Source: Bacillus luti
Lineage (GTDB): Bacteria > Bacillota > Bacilli > Bacillales > Bacillaceae_G
Direction: 5' to 3'
DNA: 64,000 bases
NCBI RefSeq assembly: GCF_001884105.1
Contig: NZ_MACI01000094.1
Coordinates: 62,001 to 126,000, forward strand
Shown here: positions 27,546-35,500 of the stretch, in pieces
Layout of the letters: every line of letters begins with the position of its first letter
How positions within the stretch are numbered: the first letter of the stretch is position 1
Position numbers and translations under genes: made by a program
Notes under the pieces: model-generated
The model's database searches: none
Told to the model about the DNA's origin: nothing
The model's input: only the letters and a program-made list of their open reading frames with translations

Positions 27546-27550
27546 AAGAT

Positions 27551-27583
27551 GAAAAAAGGGGGCGAAAGCTTCCTTTTTTTTCT
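27551..27583 (+). terminator. Terminator of the 97-aa gene
   Basis: AAAAAAGGGGGC, loop GAAA, GCTTCCTTTTTTTT; 12-bp stem with two G-U pairs and a T-run. Confidence 0.75.
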
Positions 27584-27655
27584 TTAAAATTACATCAACA
27601 AAAGGAGAAAAATTTTGTTATGATAAGGGAGGGTGAGGAAAGGAGAGTTTACATA

Positions 27656-28105
27656 TTGGGGTATATTGAAGATTTACGCAAAGTCGTTGGTACAAGGCCG
27701 CTTATTCTAGTAGGGTCAGCAATTATTATATTAAATGATAATCAAGAAGTATTGCTTCAATATCGTTCAGATACATATGATTGGGGTGTGCCTGGTGGAG
27801 CGATGGAGCTTGGAGAAACGACAGAAGAAACTGCTCGTAGAGAACTATTCGAGGAAACGGGACTAACTGCAAAAATAATGCAATTTCTTGGTGTCTTATC
27901 AGGAAAGGAAGTATATTTCCGTTATCCAAATGGGGATGAAATTTTTAATGTCATTCATCTGTATCAGGGGCATCATGTGAGTGGTGAATTGAAGCTCGAT
28001 CATGAAGGGTTACAACTTCAATATTTTCCAGTAGATAAGTTACCAAAATTGAATGAAACGACAGAGAAAATTTTACAAAAGTTTTTATATGCGTTGACAG
28101 AATAG
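27656..28105 (+). CDS. Nudix hydrolase
   Basis: 149 aa from TTG 27656 (AGGAGAG 9 nt upstream, family-like N-terminus GYIEDLRKVVG); an alternative ATG at 27620 would add 12 residues. Nudix box GGAMELGETTEETARREL followed by FEETGL is complete (Gx5Ex7REUxEExGU), so hydrolysis of a nucleoside-diphosphate-linked substrate is expected. Preceding strands ILVGSAIIILNDNQEVLLQYRSDTYDWGVP fit a sanitation-type Nudix. Substrate unknown. Confidence 0.85.
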   Translation: MGYIEDLRKVVGTRPLILVGSAIIILNDNQEVLLQYRSDTYDWGVPGGAMELGETTEETARRELFEETGLTAKIMQFLGVLSGKEVYFRYPNGDEIFNVIHLYQGHHVSGELKLDHEGLQLQYFPVDKLPKLNETTEKILQKFLYALTE

Positions 28106-28127
28106 AAGGTTAATTCCTTCTATTTTT
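28101..28127 (+). terminator. Terminator of the Nudix gene
   Basis: Stem AATAGAAGG (28101-28109) / CCTTCTATT (28116-28124) plus Ts; contains the stop codon. Confidence 0.7.
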
Positions 28128-28244
28128 ATTATATTAAATATTTTGATTTTTTAGTATGTTTATAGTATGATAGTTGTAGACATACATCTTATGGAATTTC
28201 ACCTAAAAACTGACTAGTGTACATAAGAGAGGGGCAAGTTTAAA

Positions 28245-29420
28245 ATGCATAATGTTGTTATTACAGCTGCAGTTCGTTCGCCAATTGGAACTTTTGGGGG
28301 AGCGCTAAAAAATGTAACGCCAGTAGAATTAGCTGTTCCTGTACTTCAGGAAGCTGTAAAACGAGGCGGGGTAGAACCGCATGAAGTTGATGAAGTAATT
28401 TTAGGTCATTGTATTCAAAGAACTGATGAAGCAAATACGGCGAGAACGGCTGCATTAGCGGCAGGATTTCCTGACACAGTTACGGGGTATACAATCCAAC
28501 GCCAATGTTCTTCAGGTATGCAAGCAATTATGTCAGCTGCAATGCAAATTCAATTAGGTGTAAGTGATATTGTTGTTGCAGGTGGAGTAGAAGCGATGAG
28601 TTCGAGCCCTTATGCATTAAAACAGCACCGCTGGGGACAACGTCTACAACATGGAGAAATTCGTGATACGGTGTGGGAAATATTAGAAGATCCATTGCAT
28701 CATATTATGATGGGTGAAACAGCGGAAAATTTAGTTGAACAATATGAAATTACAAGAGAGGAACAAGATGAAGTTGCGCTTCGTAGTCACACACTAGCAC
28801 TACAAGCAATCGAGTCTGGATACTTTGACGATCAAATTGTTCCTATTACAATAAAAGAGCGTAGAAAAGAAGTTGTATTTTCGAAAGATGAACATCCACG
28901 TGCAGATATTACAGCGGAAAAATTAGCAGGATTAAAACCAGCATTCCGTAAAGATGGATCTGTAACTGCAGGGAATGCATCTGGCCTGAATGACGGAAGT
29001 GCAGTTCTAGTATTAATGAGCGAAGAAAAAGCGAAAGAAAAAGGCTTACAACCGTTAGCTAGAATTGTTGGATATTCAGTAGCTGGGGTAGACCCGAAAA
29101 TTATGGGTATTGGACCAGCACCAGCAATCCGAAAAGGCTTAGAAAAAGTAGATTGGTCATTAGAAGATGCAGATTTACTTGAAATTAATGAAGCTTTCGC
29201 AGCACAATATTTAGCTGTAGAAAAAGAATTAGGTTTAGATCGTGAGAAAGTGAATGTAAACGGTAGTGGTGTAGGACTTGGGCATCCAATTGGTTGTACA
29301 GGAGCTCGTATTACGGTAAGTTTAATTCACGAATTAAAGCGACGCGGCTTAGAAAAAGGAATTGCTTCTCTATGCGTCGGCGGCGGTATTGGGGTAGCAT
29401 TATTTATAGAAGCACTATAA
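28245..29420 (+). CDS. Acetyl-CoA acetyltransferase (thiolase)
   Basis: 391 aa. Reversible condensation/thiolysis of acetyl-CoA and acetoacetyl-CoA. Catalytic Cys in [11 protein letters not shown] (~residue 88), NEAFAAQ motif, [14 protein letters not shown] with His, and C-terminal CVGGGIG with the second Cys. Typical length for the family. It could supply ketone-body, branched or polyhydroxyalkanoate metabolism, linking it loosely to the 3-hydroxybutyrate dehydrogenase 4 kb away (inference). GAGAGGGG before ATG. Confidence 0.93.
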   Translation: MHNVVITAAVRSPIGTFGGALKNVTPVELAVPVLQEAVKRGGVEPHEVDEVILGHCIQRTDEANTARTAALAAGFPDTVTGYTIQRQCSSGMQAIMSAAMQIQLGVSDIVVAGGVEAMSSSPYALKQHRWGQRLQHGEIRDTVWEILEDPLHHIMMGETAENLVEQYEITREEQDEVALRSHTLALQAIESGYFDDQIVPITIKERRKEVVFSKDEHPRADITAEKLAGLKPAFRKDGSVTAGNASGLNDGSAVLVLMSEEKAKEKGLQPLARIVGYSVAGVDPKIMGIGPAPAIRKGLEKVDWSLEDADLLEINEAFAAQYLAVEKELGLDREKVNVNGSGVGLGHPIGCTGARITVSLIHELKRRGLEKGIASLCVGGGIGVALFIEAL

Positions 29421-29452
29421 AAAAGAAGCAGCAATCGCTGCTTCTTTTTTTT
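29419..29452. terminator. Bidirectional terminator thiolase / ATPase
   Basis: Stem AAAAAAGAAGCAGC (29419-29432) / complement (29437-29450), loop AATC, T-run. Shared by convergent genes. Confidence 0.88.
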
Positions 29453-30203
29453 ACGATTCAAATAGATGATGGAATAATCGATCACGATTTTCAAAGAAAA
29501 GTTTCGTCGTTTGATAATGCTCGGTTTCTTCTAATCTGGATTCGTGAATCCCCTCTTGTGTTAAAGAGTATATAGTGGATTCAGGGTAAGCCATTAAAAT
29601 AGGAGAATGCGTCGCAATAACAAATTGTGAACCTTGTTCCGCTAGCTCATGCATTCGAATGAGCATGGAAAGTTGTCTCATTGGTGATAGAGCGGCCTCA
29701 GGCTCATCTAAAATGTATAAGCCTTGTCCTGAAAAACGATTCATAAATAATGAGAAGAACGATTCACCGTGTGATTGTTTGTGTAATGAGATACCACCAT
29801 AGGAATCAATAACTGGATTTCCACGTGCTTCTGGAGCAGCATCTATTTCATCAATATAAGAAGCGACGTTATAAAATGATTCAGCGCGAAGAAAGAAACC
29901 GTCGTTGGGTGTATTGAAACTTTTGGAAATTCGAAGGTATTCATGTAAAGATGAGTGTGAATCGTTTGTGCTAAAGCGGAAGTTTTTTGTTCCGCCTTCT
30001 GCATTAAAACCTAAAGCGATTGCAATTGCTTCAAGTAATGTTGATTTACCCGTTCCGTTTTCGCCAATAATGAATGTTACATTTGGATGGAAAGCTAGTG
30101 ATTGTAATGTTCGGATAGCGGGTAAGCAGTAAGGATATGCGGAAAAACTAGGGATATTTTCTTTTTTTAATGTGACATTTTTTAAAAAGGGTACGTCAAT
30201 CAA
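29451..30203 (-). CDS. AAA/ABC-type ATPase (SMC-like, AAA_21 group)
   Basis: 250 aa soluble ATPase. Walker A GENGTGKST near residue 45, ABC signature-like SHGES, Walker B LYILDEPEAALSP, and H-loop IATHSPIL. There is no transporter partner, and the layout (signature directly before Walker B with a short helical insert) is that of OLD/RecF-like or stand-alone AAA_21 proteins rather than a transporter. Role unknown; may act with DNA or RNA. Lies just downstream of a small membrane-protein gene (10 nt), perhaps co-transcribed. Confidence 0.82.
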   Translation of the reverse strand: MIDVPFLKNVTLKKENIPSFSAYPYCLPAIRTLQSLAFHPNVTFIIGENGTGKSTLLEAIAIALGFNAEGGTKNFRFSTNDSHSSLHEYLRISKSFNTPNDGFFLRAESFYNVASYIDEIDAAPEARGNPVIDSYGGISLHKQSHGESFFSLFMNRFSGQGLYILDEPEAALSPMRQLSMLIRMHELAEQGSQFVIATHSPILMAYPESTIYSLTQEGIHESRLEETEHYQTTKLFFENRDRLFHHLFES

Positions 30204-30213
30204 TATATAAACC

Positions 30214-30483
30214 TCAATTCATAACGGATTTTGATTCTAACAAAGCAGCAAATACAAGGCTGAGACAACTTGCTAATAGTATTGTATACTGAAGTGCGCC
30301 AAAACCGAGACCTTCCCAACCGAAAGAAGTCTTCTTCCACATAAAAATGAAAAGAAAGCTCATAAAGCCAACGAGAGTGGGCGTATATTTTATAATCTTT
30401 AAATGCTTCCATAGAAAAAATCCAATGTATGTACTTAAAAACAAGGTAAACAGAATAAGAAAAAAGACAAGTGTTAATGACAC
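30214..30483 (-). CDS. Small membrane protein, 89 aa
   Basis: Three hydrophobic helices (residues ~3-24, ~37-50, ~63-82), unknown family. Start GTG 30483 with AAGGAGGGG upstream. The other overlapping minus-strand frame (30200-30547) lacks such a site. The stop is 10 nt before the ATPase gene start, suggesting an operon. Confidence 0.65.
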   Translation of the reverse strand: MSLTLVFFLILFTLFLSTYIGFFLWKHLKIIKYTPTLVGFMSFLFIFMWKKTSFGWEGLGFGALQYTILLASCLSLVFAALLESKSVMN

Positions 30484-30630
30484 GTGAGCCCCTCCTTATT
30501 TTCTGAATATTTATGTGGATTATAACATGTAAACTATCATATTCCAATGTGAAAATAAATATTGCATGAAGAGCAATTCTCTCGTTATGATAGATGGTAT
30601 TCTATTGAAAATATGAAAAGGAGTAAGCAT

Positions 30631-31359
30631 ATGCCGTTTACATTCGCACATCCAGCAGCGGTGCTTCCTTTTGCGAAAAAGTATTCTACATATATTTCAG
30701 TAACGGCTCTTATATTAGGTAGTATGGCGCCTGATTTTGAATATTTTTTACATTTTAGACCGTATGGTGTTCTTGGGCATACATGGCTTGGTTTTTTATA
30801 TTTAAATATGCCGCTTGTCTTTTTGTTTGCATACATATATCATCACATTTTAAAAAAGCCTTTTATAACACATTTACCTAAGCCATTTGCTGGTTACTAT
30901 ATATATGCAGTTGATGATAGATGGGTACTTCATACGTGGAAAGGTTTTTTTGTATTTTGCTATTCTGCATTATTTGGTATGCTCACACATGTAGTTTGGG
31001 ATGCGTTTACTCATAAGACAGGCTATTTTGTTATGAAAATACCATTGTTGCAACGAGAACTGCATAGTATCCCAGTTTATAAATATATGCAGCATGGGAG
31101 TACATGTATTGGTTTTCTATTACTAGTATGCGTATTTTGGAAGTATAAAAATGAAATGGGGAAAGATCTTATTGTAGCTTCGGAAAAAAGAAAGTATTGG
31201 ATTTCAGTAATTGTTGTGGCAGCTATTATATTTATTGTGCACGCGTTAGTAGATCCCTATTTTCATATTTTCCAAATTGGAGGTATAATAGTATCTGGAC
31301 TGACAAGTTCATTTTGTGGACTTCTCATTGTTTCTATAGTTTACAAAGCAAGGGACTAA
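30631..31359 (+). CDS. DUF4184-type membrane protein
   Basis: 242 aa integral membrane protein with about five or six helices. The N-terminal signature MPFTFAHPAAVLPF, GSMAPDFEYF and the internal HVVWDAFTH match the DUF4184 family as I remember it (metal-dependent-hydrolase-like membrane proteins); function unknown. ATG 30631 has AAAAGGAG just upstream; the earlier Met at 30562 has none. Confidence 0.82.
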   Translation: MPFTFAHPAAVLPFAKKYSTYISVTALILGSMAPDFEYFLHFRPYGVLGHTWLGFLYLNMPLVFLFAYIYHHILKKPFITHLPKPFAGYYIYAVDDRWVLHTWKGFFVFCYSALFGMLTHVVWDAFTHKTGYFVMKIPLLQRELHSIPVYKYMQHGSTCIGFLLLVCVFWKYKNEMGKDLIVASEKRKYWISVIVVAAIIFIVHALVDPYFHIFQIGGIIVSGLTSSFCGLLIVSIVYKARD

Positions 31360-31395
31360 TTTATATTCATGAATGATAGCGTTAGGAGAAATTAA

Positions 31396-32160
31396 ATGAT
31401 GAAAGCATGGAAAAGTATTTTTGTTTTATGTAGTTTTCTTCTTATGTTAAGTGGTTGCTTCCATCAAGAAGAAAAGAAAGCTGAACCGAAGAAGAAAGAA
31501 GCTATTCCTGAAACGAAAGAATATGGTGGACGTGAGCTAAACAAAGTAGGACAAAAAGTGAAAGAAACAGGATGGGGTACTTTCAAGTTAGAACAGATGC
31601 ATTCTGTTAATCAAACATTTGAAGTAGCGCCCATGAAAATTCACGTGCAAGATGTGAAAGTAATCTCTTTATCACAGATGAGTGAGGATGCAAAAAATAC
31701 GTTGAAAGCATATACGGCATTAACTCCTGAAGAAGTAAAGCGTAGATTAGGCGATAAAGTAAGTCAAGATGATGCAGAATTATATGCATCGCTAAGTGGA
31801 ACAGAGATTAGTGATACGATTCGTTACGTTGAGATTACATATAAAGTGGAAAATAGCGGGAATAAAAATATGCAATTTTTCTCTATGAATGATGTTACGA
31901 TTAATGATAAACAACATTTTAAAGTAGCGACGCAAAACTTTTTATATGATGAAGATACGCTCGTTGGTACAAAAAATGTATCTAGAGAAGACTATAAGCC
32001 TGGTGAAACAAGAGATGGAATTATCGGTTTAATACTTGATGATGGAAAAGAAAAGGTGAAGGATGTTAAGTTTACAACGGATGATTTAATTGCAGGAGAT
32101 ACAGAGACACAGGATGTTGTTAAAGAATCACAAACTTTTACTATCTCACTTTCTGAGTAA
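31396..32160 (+). CDS. Lipoprotein with DUF4352/DUF5068-like domain
   Basis: 254 aa secreted lipoprotein. Signal peptide with lipobox LSGC (Cys21 counted from the first Met), then a Lys/Glu-rich linker and a beta-rich domain (KIHVQDVKVISLSQM, IRYVEITYKVENSGNKNMQFF, DVTINDKQHF, YKPGETRDGIIGL) typical of immunoglobulin-like lipoprotein domains. Function unknown. AGGAGAA before ATG; convergent with the next gene. Confidence 0.75.
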   Translation: MMKAWKSIFVLCSFLLMLSGCFHQEEKKAEPKKKEAIPETKEYGGRELNKVGQKVKETGWGTFKLEQMHSVNQTFEVAPMKIHVQDVKVISLSQMSEDAKNTLKAYTALTPEEVKRRLGDKVSQDDAELYASLSGTEISDTIRYVEITYKVENSGNKNMQFFSMNDVTINDKQHFKVATQNFLYDEDTLVGTKNVSREDYKPGETRDGIIGLILDDGKEKVKDVKFTTDDLIAGDTETQDVVKESQTFTISLSE

Positions 32161-32180
32161 GTTTTTTTAAAAATGTAAGT

Positions 32181-32222
32181 AAAAACAGTCAGCATTCAAA
32201 ACATTATGCTGACTGTTTTTTT
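32181..32222. terminator. Bidirectional terminator between two lipoprotein genes
   Basis: Perfect 15-bp stem 32181-32195 / 32206-32220, 10-nt loop, A/T-runs. Right arm lies within the end of the minus-strand gene. Confidence 0.88.
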
Positions 32223-32635
32223 ATTTCTTTTATGTATGAATCTACATTTTGAAAAGGTACCTTAATTTTAAACGCATCTTTTTGTTCGTTAAATTGTTTT
32301 TCATTATAGGGACCAAAACGCTTATTGTGTTTTACGTCAATAATCCAATAATGTTCACTTTTTTTATTTGCAATCGCCCCATCAGGATTATTTGGATCGG
32401 ACTTTTCCTCAGTTTGTTTTGCAATAATGTATTTATCATCCCAACCAATGTCTGTAATTTTTGCAGGGATGTATTGTGTGGCATATACAGCATCTTGCGT
32501 CGGGAAAAGCTCAAAGGCATTTGCAGAAGTACGTATGAGTTCGTATTCATCGTTAATCGTATAAGTTAAGTGGCTTGTATTCCCTGCACAACCAGCTAAT
32601 AGGAAGGCGAAGAATAGGATTATCCATTTTTTCAA
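32204..32635 (-). CDS. Small lipoprotein (possibly DUF3997)
   Basis: 143 aa from TTG 32635, chosen because AAAGGAGG lies 8 nt upstream and it yields a proper signal peptide (KKWIILFFAFLLAGC, lipobox Cys16). Mature part: YELIRTSANAFELF, ITDIGWDDKYIIAKQTE, HYWIIDVKHNKRFGPYNEKQF. That pattern reminds me of DUF3997 lipoproteins, not verified. Function unknown. Confidence 0.7.
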   Translation of the reverse strand: MKKWIILFFAFLLAGCAGNTSHLTYTINDEYELIRTSANAFELFPTQDAVYATQYIPAKITDIGWDDKYIIAKQTEEKSDPNNPDGAIANKKSEHYWIIDVKHNKRFGPYNEKQFNEQKDAFKIKVPFQNVDSYIKEIKKQSA

Positions 32636-32766
32636 TATGGGAACCTCCTTTACAATGCTGTTGTAACACATTGTACAAGAAAAGTAAGAGAAACGCTAGT
32701 TTACAATGTTTTTTAGAAGTGGTACGATGAAACGGGTAAAAAAGGATATGAAGGAGTCGACATAAA

Positions 32767-33222
32767 ATGAAGTTAAAGATGCATCGTCCAGCGCTTGTAA
32801 TGAATCGCATAGGTGCTTCCCTAATTGACATGTTTTTAATCTCGGTTATGTATGGTGCAGTAGTAGCTGTTATGACCGGAAACTATAGTGCTATTTTTAA
32901 TCGTTTTAATATAAGTTTTGGTGACTACAAATATGATCTTACAGTAGTTTTCATATTGATGGCCCTATATTTTATTTTGTTACCTTTTATTTGGAATGGT
33001 ACTACACTTGGTAAAAAAATAACGAGAACAAAATTAATTTCATTGACGAGTGAAAAGTTAACGCTACAAACATTAATTATACGATTTTTTGTATTGTTAT
33101 TACCAAACATATTGCTACTTGGAATTCCGATATTATGTAACGTATATATGATGTTATTCCGTAAAGATAATTGTGGTTTTCAGGATTTAATTACAAAAAC
33201 GAAAGTGATAAGTCTTGTATAG
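32767..33222 (+). CDS. RDD-family membrane protein
   Basis: 151 aa. RDD signature: NRIGASLIDMFLI near the N-terminus, GTTLGKKITRTKLIS in the loop, and C-terminal GFQDLITKTKVI. Three to four membrane helices. RDD proteins are poorly defined; some are implicated in ion or stress tolerance. AAGGAG 13 nt before ATG. Single gene with a strong terminator. Confidence 0.85.
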   Translation: MKLKMHRPALVMNRIGASLIDMFLISVMYGAVVAVMTGNYSAIFNRFNISFGDYKYDLTVVFILMALYFILLPFIWNGTTLGKKITRTKLISLTSEKLTLQTLIIRFFVLLLPNILLLGIPILCNVYMMLFRKDNCGFQDLITKTKVISLV

Positions 33223-33267
33223 TAAAAAGAGACCTTTTATGCATAAAAAGGTCTCTTTTTACTATAC
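33217..33267. terminator. Very long perfect hairpin after the RDD gene
   Basis: 22-bp perfect arms 33217-33238 and 33246-33267, loop of 7 nt. The left arm includes the stop codon. Ends in TTTTTACTATAC rather than a pure T-run, but stable enough to terminate both ways. Confidence 0.75.
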
Positions 33268-33397
33268 AAATATATTTTAAAGGATATATTTGTAAGGGAA
33301 AGTTAATCCATATCATTTTTGATTTTAATAGATTGAAAATTGAGAAAATGTTATAATGATTAAAATAATATCTTTATATAATAAGGGGGAAATTGAA

Positions 33398-33496
33398 ATG
33401 ACTGGAGGTAGCGTAATCTTTTGGGGGATTTTAATTTTCATCGGTTTAGTTTTCGATCAGCGTAATAGTAAGAAAAAAGAAGGAGTAAAAAAATAA
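33398..33496 (+). CDS. 32-aa single-pass membrane peptide
   Basis: MTGGSVIFWGILIFIGLVFD then a basic tail (QRNSKKKEGVKK): one membrane helix followed by positive charges. ATAAGGGGGA lies 7-9 nt before ATG 33398, and TATAAT-rich DNA precedes it. The strong RBS and codon pattern support a real gene; function unknown. Confidence 0.6.
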   Translation: MTGGSVIFWGILIFIGLVFDQRNSKKKEGVKK

Positions 33497-33593
33497 TCGC
33501 TTACAAATGAATAAGCAACTTTTCTTGCTTGCAGACTAATCTCATAAAGCAGTATACTGAATGACGGTAAGACTTAAAGAAGGGGTAATGAAA

Positions 33594-34070
33594 ATGAAGC
33601 TTGCAGGAAAAGTTGCCATCGTAACTGGCGGTGGCATCGGTATTGGACGTAATACAGCTCTTTTGTTGGCTAAACAAGGCGCAAAGGTAATTGTGACGGA
33701 CATTGATCAAGAAAGTGGACAAGCAACAGTGGAGGAAATTACGAATCTAGGCGGAGAAGCACTTTTTGTATCCTATGATATGGAAAAGCAAGGAGATTGG
33801 CAACGTGTAATCAGCATTACTTTGAATGCATTCAGTCGCATTGATATGCTTTTTCAAAATGCTGGTTTATATAAAATAGATTCTATATTTTCACGCCAAC
33901 AAGAGAACGATTCCAATGTACTTTGTATTAATGACGTATGGATAGAGATAAAACAATTAACGTCATCTTTTATGAAACAGCAAGAAGAAGTGGTGCTGAG
34001 TGACTTACCGATTTTCGGTATTATTGGCACGAAAGGACAATCATTTCATACAGTAGAAGCCCTCGTATAA
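33594..34070 (+). CDS. Truncated, catalytically degenerate short-chain dehydrogenase
   Basis: 158 aa instead of ~250. The N-terminal Rossmann half is intact (KVAIVTGGGIGIGRNTALLL, VTDIDQES, FQNAGLY where NNAG is usual). Past the expected SS...YxxxK region it reads VVLSDLPIFGIIGTKGQSFHTVEALV and stops: the Tyr and Lys positions appear to be Phe and Glu, and the C-terminal third is missing. Probably an SDR remnant or a repurposed NAD-binding domain. ATG 33594 with AGGGG 8 nt upstream. Confidence 0.7.
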   Translation: MKLAGKVAIVTGGGIGIGRNTALLLAKQGAKVIVTDIDQESGQATVEEITNLGGEALFVSYDMEKQGDWQRVISITLNAFSRIDMLFQNAGLYKIDSIFSRQQENDSNVLCINDVWIEIKQLTSSFMKQQEEVVLSDLPIFGIIGTKGQSFHTVEALV

Positions 34071-34075
34071 TAATG

Positions 34076-34109
34076 AAAACCGCCCTCAATATATGTGGAC
34101 GGTTTTTTT
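34076..34109. terminator. Terminator after the degenerate SDR
   Basis: AAAACCG...CGGTTTTTTT hairpin (imperfect inner CC/GG pairing), T-run. Faces the end of minus-strand msmK. Confidence 0.65.
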
Positions 34110-34136
34110 GTATGTTATATTGTAGAAAATTATTTT

Positions 34137-35237
34137 TTAACGAATACGTTGTTCGGTTTGGCTATCAAAGAAATGCGCTTTATTCATATCAAATGCTAGT
34201 TTAATTTGGTCACCAGGTGAGAATGTATGTCTTGCATCAACACGTGCTGCGAAATCTTGATTTCCAAGTTTCATATATAAAATAGATTCGGCACCTAACA
34301 ATTCAGCAACTTCGATTTTTGTTGTAAAGGCAGTAGATTGTGAAGCTTCTAAAAACAATAGTTCATCATGAATATCTTCAGGACGAATACCTAAAACAAT
34401 GTCTTTATTTACATATCCTTGTTCACGTAACATCTTCATTTTTCCTTCAGTTACTTTGACCTTTATTGCATTGTCTATAACGAAATCGGTTTCAGTTAAT
34501 TTACCACGGAAGAAATTCATCGCTGGAGAGCCGATAAATCCACCAACAAAAATGTTTTCAGGTGTTTCATATACTTCTTTTGGAGTACCAATTTGTTGGA
34601 TCTTTCCGTCTTTCATAACCACAAGACGAGAAGCCATTGTCATTGCTTCAGTTTGATCATGCGTTACATAAATTGTTGTCGTTCCAAGGCGGTGGTGTAA
34701 CTTAGAAATTTCTGAGCGCATTGCAACACGGAGTTTTGCATCTAAGTTAGATAAAGGCTCATCCATTAAGAAAACTTTCGCATCTCGAACGATCGCTCTA
34801 CCTAATGCAACACGTTGACGTTGGCCACCTGATAATGCTTTCGGTTTTCTATCTAAATATTGTTCAAGCCCTAAAATTCGTGCTGCATCTTTCACACGAC
34901 GATCGATTTCATCTTTTGGTATTTTTCGAAGTTTTAATCCAAATGCCATATTATCATATACACTCATATGTGGATAAAGGGCATAGTTTTGGAAGACCAT
35001 TGCGATATCACGATCTTTTGGAGGAACATCATTCATTAGCTTACCATCAATTGAAAATTCTCCTTTTGAAATATCTTCAAGTCCAGCTACCATTCGTAAA
35101 GTAGTAGATTTTCCGCATCCAGAAGGACCAACAAATACGATAAACTCTTTATCTTGAATGTGTAAATTAAAATCTGTTACAGCTGTTACGTTATTATCAT
35201 ATATTTTATAAATGTTTTCTAATTTCAGTTCTGCCAT
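34137..35237 (-). CDS. msmX: Sugar ABC transporter ATP-binding protein MsmX/MsmK
   Basis: 366 aa ATPase of the MalK/UgpC family. Walker A GPSGCGKST, Q-loop, signature LSGGQRQRVALGRA, Walker B FLMDEPLSNLDAKLR, H-loop VTHDQTEA, then a C-terminal regulatory OB/TOBE domain (IGSPAMNFF, VLGIRPEDI). In Bacillus one such ATPase energises several sugar importers; here it is the likely motor for MalEFG, which has no ATPase of its own. Encoded apart from malEFG, divergent from malL, with cre-type boxes between them. Confidence 0.93.
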   Translation of the reverse strand: MAELKLENIYKIYDNNVTAVTDFNLHIQDKEFIVFVGPSGCGKSTTLRMVAGLEDISKGEFSIDGKLMNDVPPKDRDIAMVFQNYALYPHMSVYDNMAFGLKLRKIPKDEIDRRVKDAARILGLEQYLDRKPKALSGGQRQRVALGRAIVRDAKVFLMDEPLSNLDAKLRVAMRSEISKLHHRLGTTTIYVTHDQTEAMTMASRLVVMKDGKIQQIGTPKEVYETPENIFVGGFIGSPAMNFFRGKLTETDFVIDNAIKVKVTEGKMKMLREQGYVNKDIVLGIRPEDIHDELLFLEASQSTAFTTKIEVAELLGAESILYMKLGNQDFAARVDARHTFSPGDQIKLAFDMNKAHFFDSQTEQRIR

Positions 35238-35261
35238 GGTATTTCCCCCTAGAAATAATTA

Positions 35262-35277
35262 TGCAAACGTTTTCTTT
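35262..35277. promoter_or_regulatory. cre / MalR-like operator near msmX start
   Basis: TGCAAACGTTTTCTTT, 14/14 match to the cre core TGNAANCGNWNNCW. 25 nt upstream of msmX on the minus strand. Confidence 0.65.
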
Positions 35278-35320
35278 GAATTCATTATAAACTAATAGAT
35301 TCAAAAAATAAATAAAAAAA

Positions 35321-35336
35321 TAAAACGTTTTCATTT
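35321..35336. promoter_or_regulatory. Weak cre-like box between msmX and malL
   Basis: ATAAAACGTTTTCATT; symmetric AAAACGTTTT core. A further TGTAAGCGCTATTTT (35393-35407) is also cre-like. Confidence 0.45.
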
Positions 35337-35439
35337 ATTCGAGTAATATTAGTAGTTTTCTCATTATTTCTTAGAAAAAGAAGAATAAAAATTGTAAGCG
35401 CTATTTTAAATTAGGATAGAATCTGTTATCATTCATTAA

Positions 35440-35455
35440 TGAAAACGTTTGCGCC
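35440..35455. promoter_or_regulatory. cre / MalR-like operator upstream of malL
   Basis: TGAAAACGTTTGCGCC, mirror of the malE-proximal box; 46 nt before the malL start. Confidence 0.65.
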
Positions 35456-35500
35456 TTGAGAAGAATAAAGATTATAGTATAGATGAAATGGGGTAGCGTA

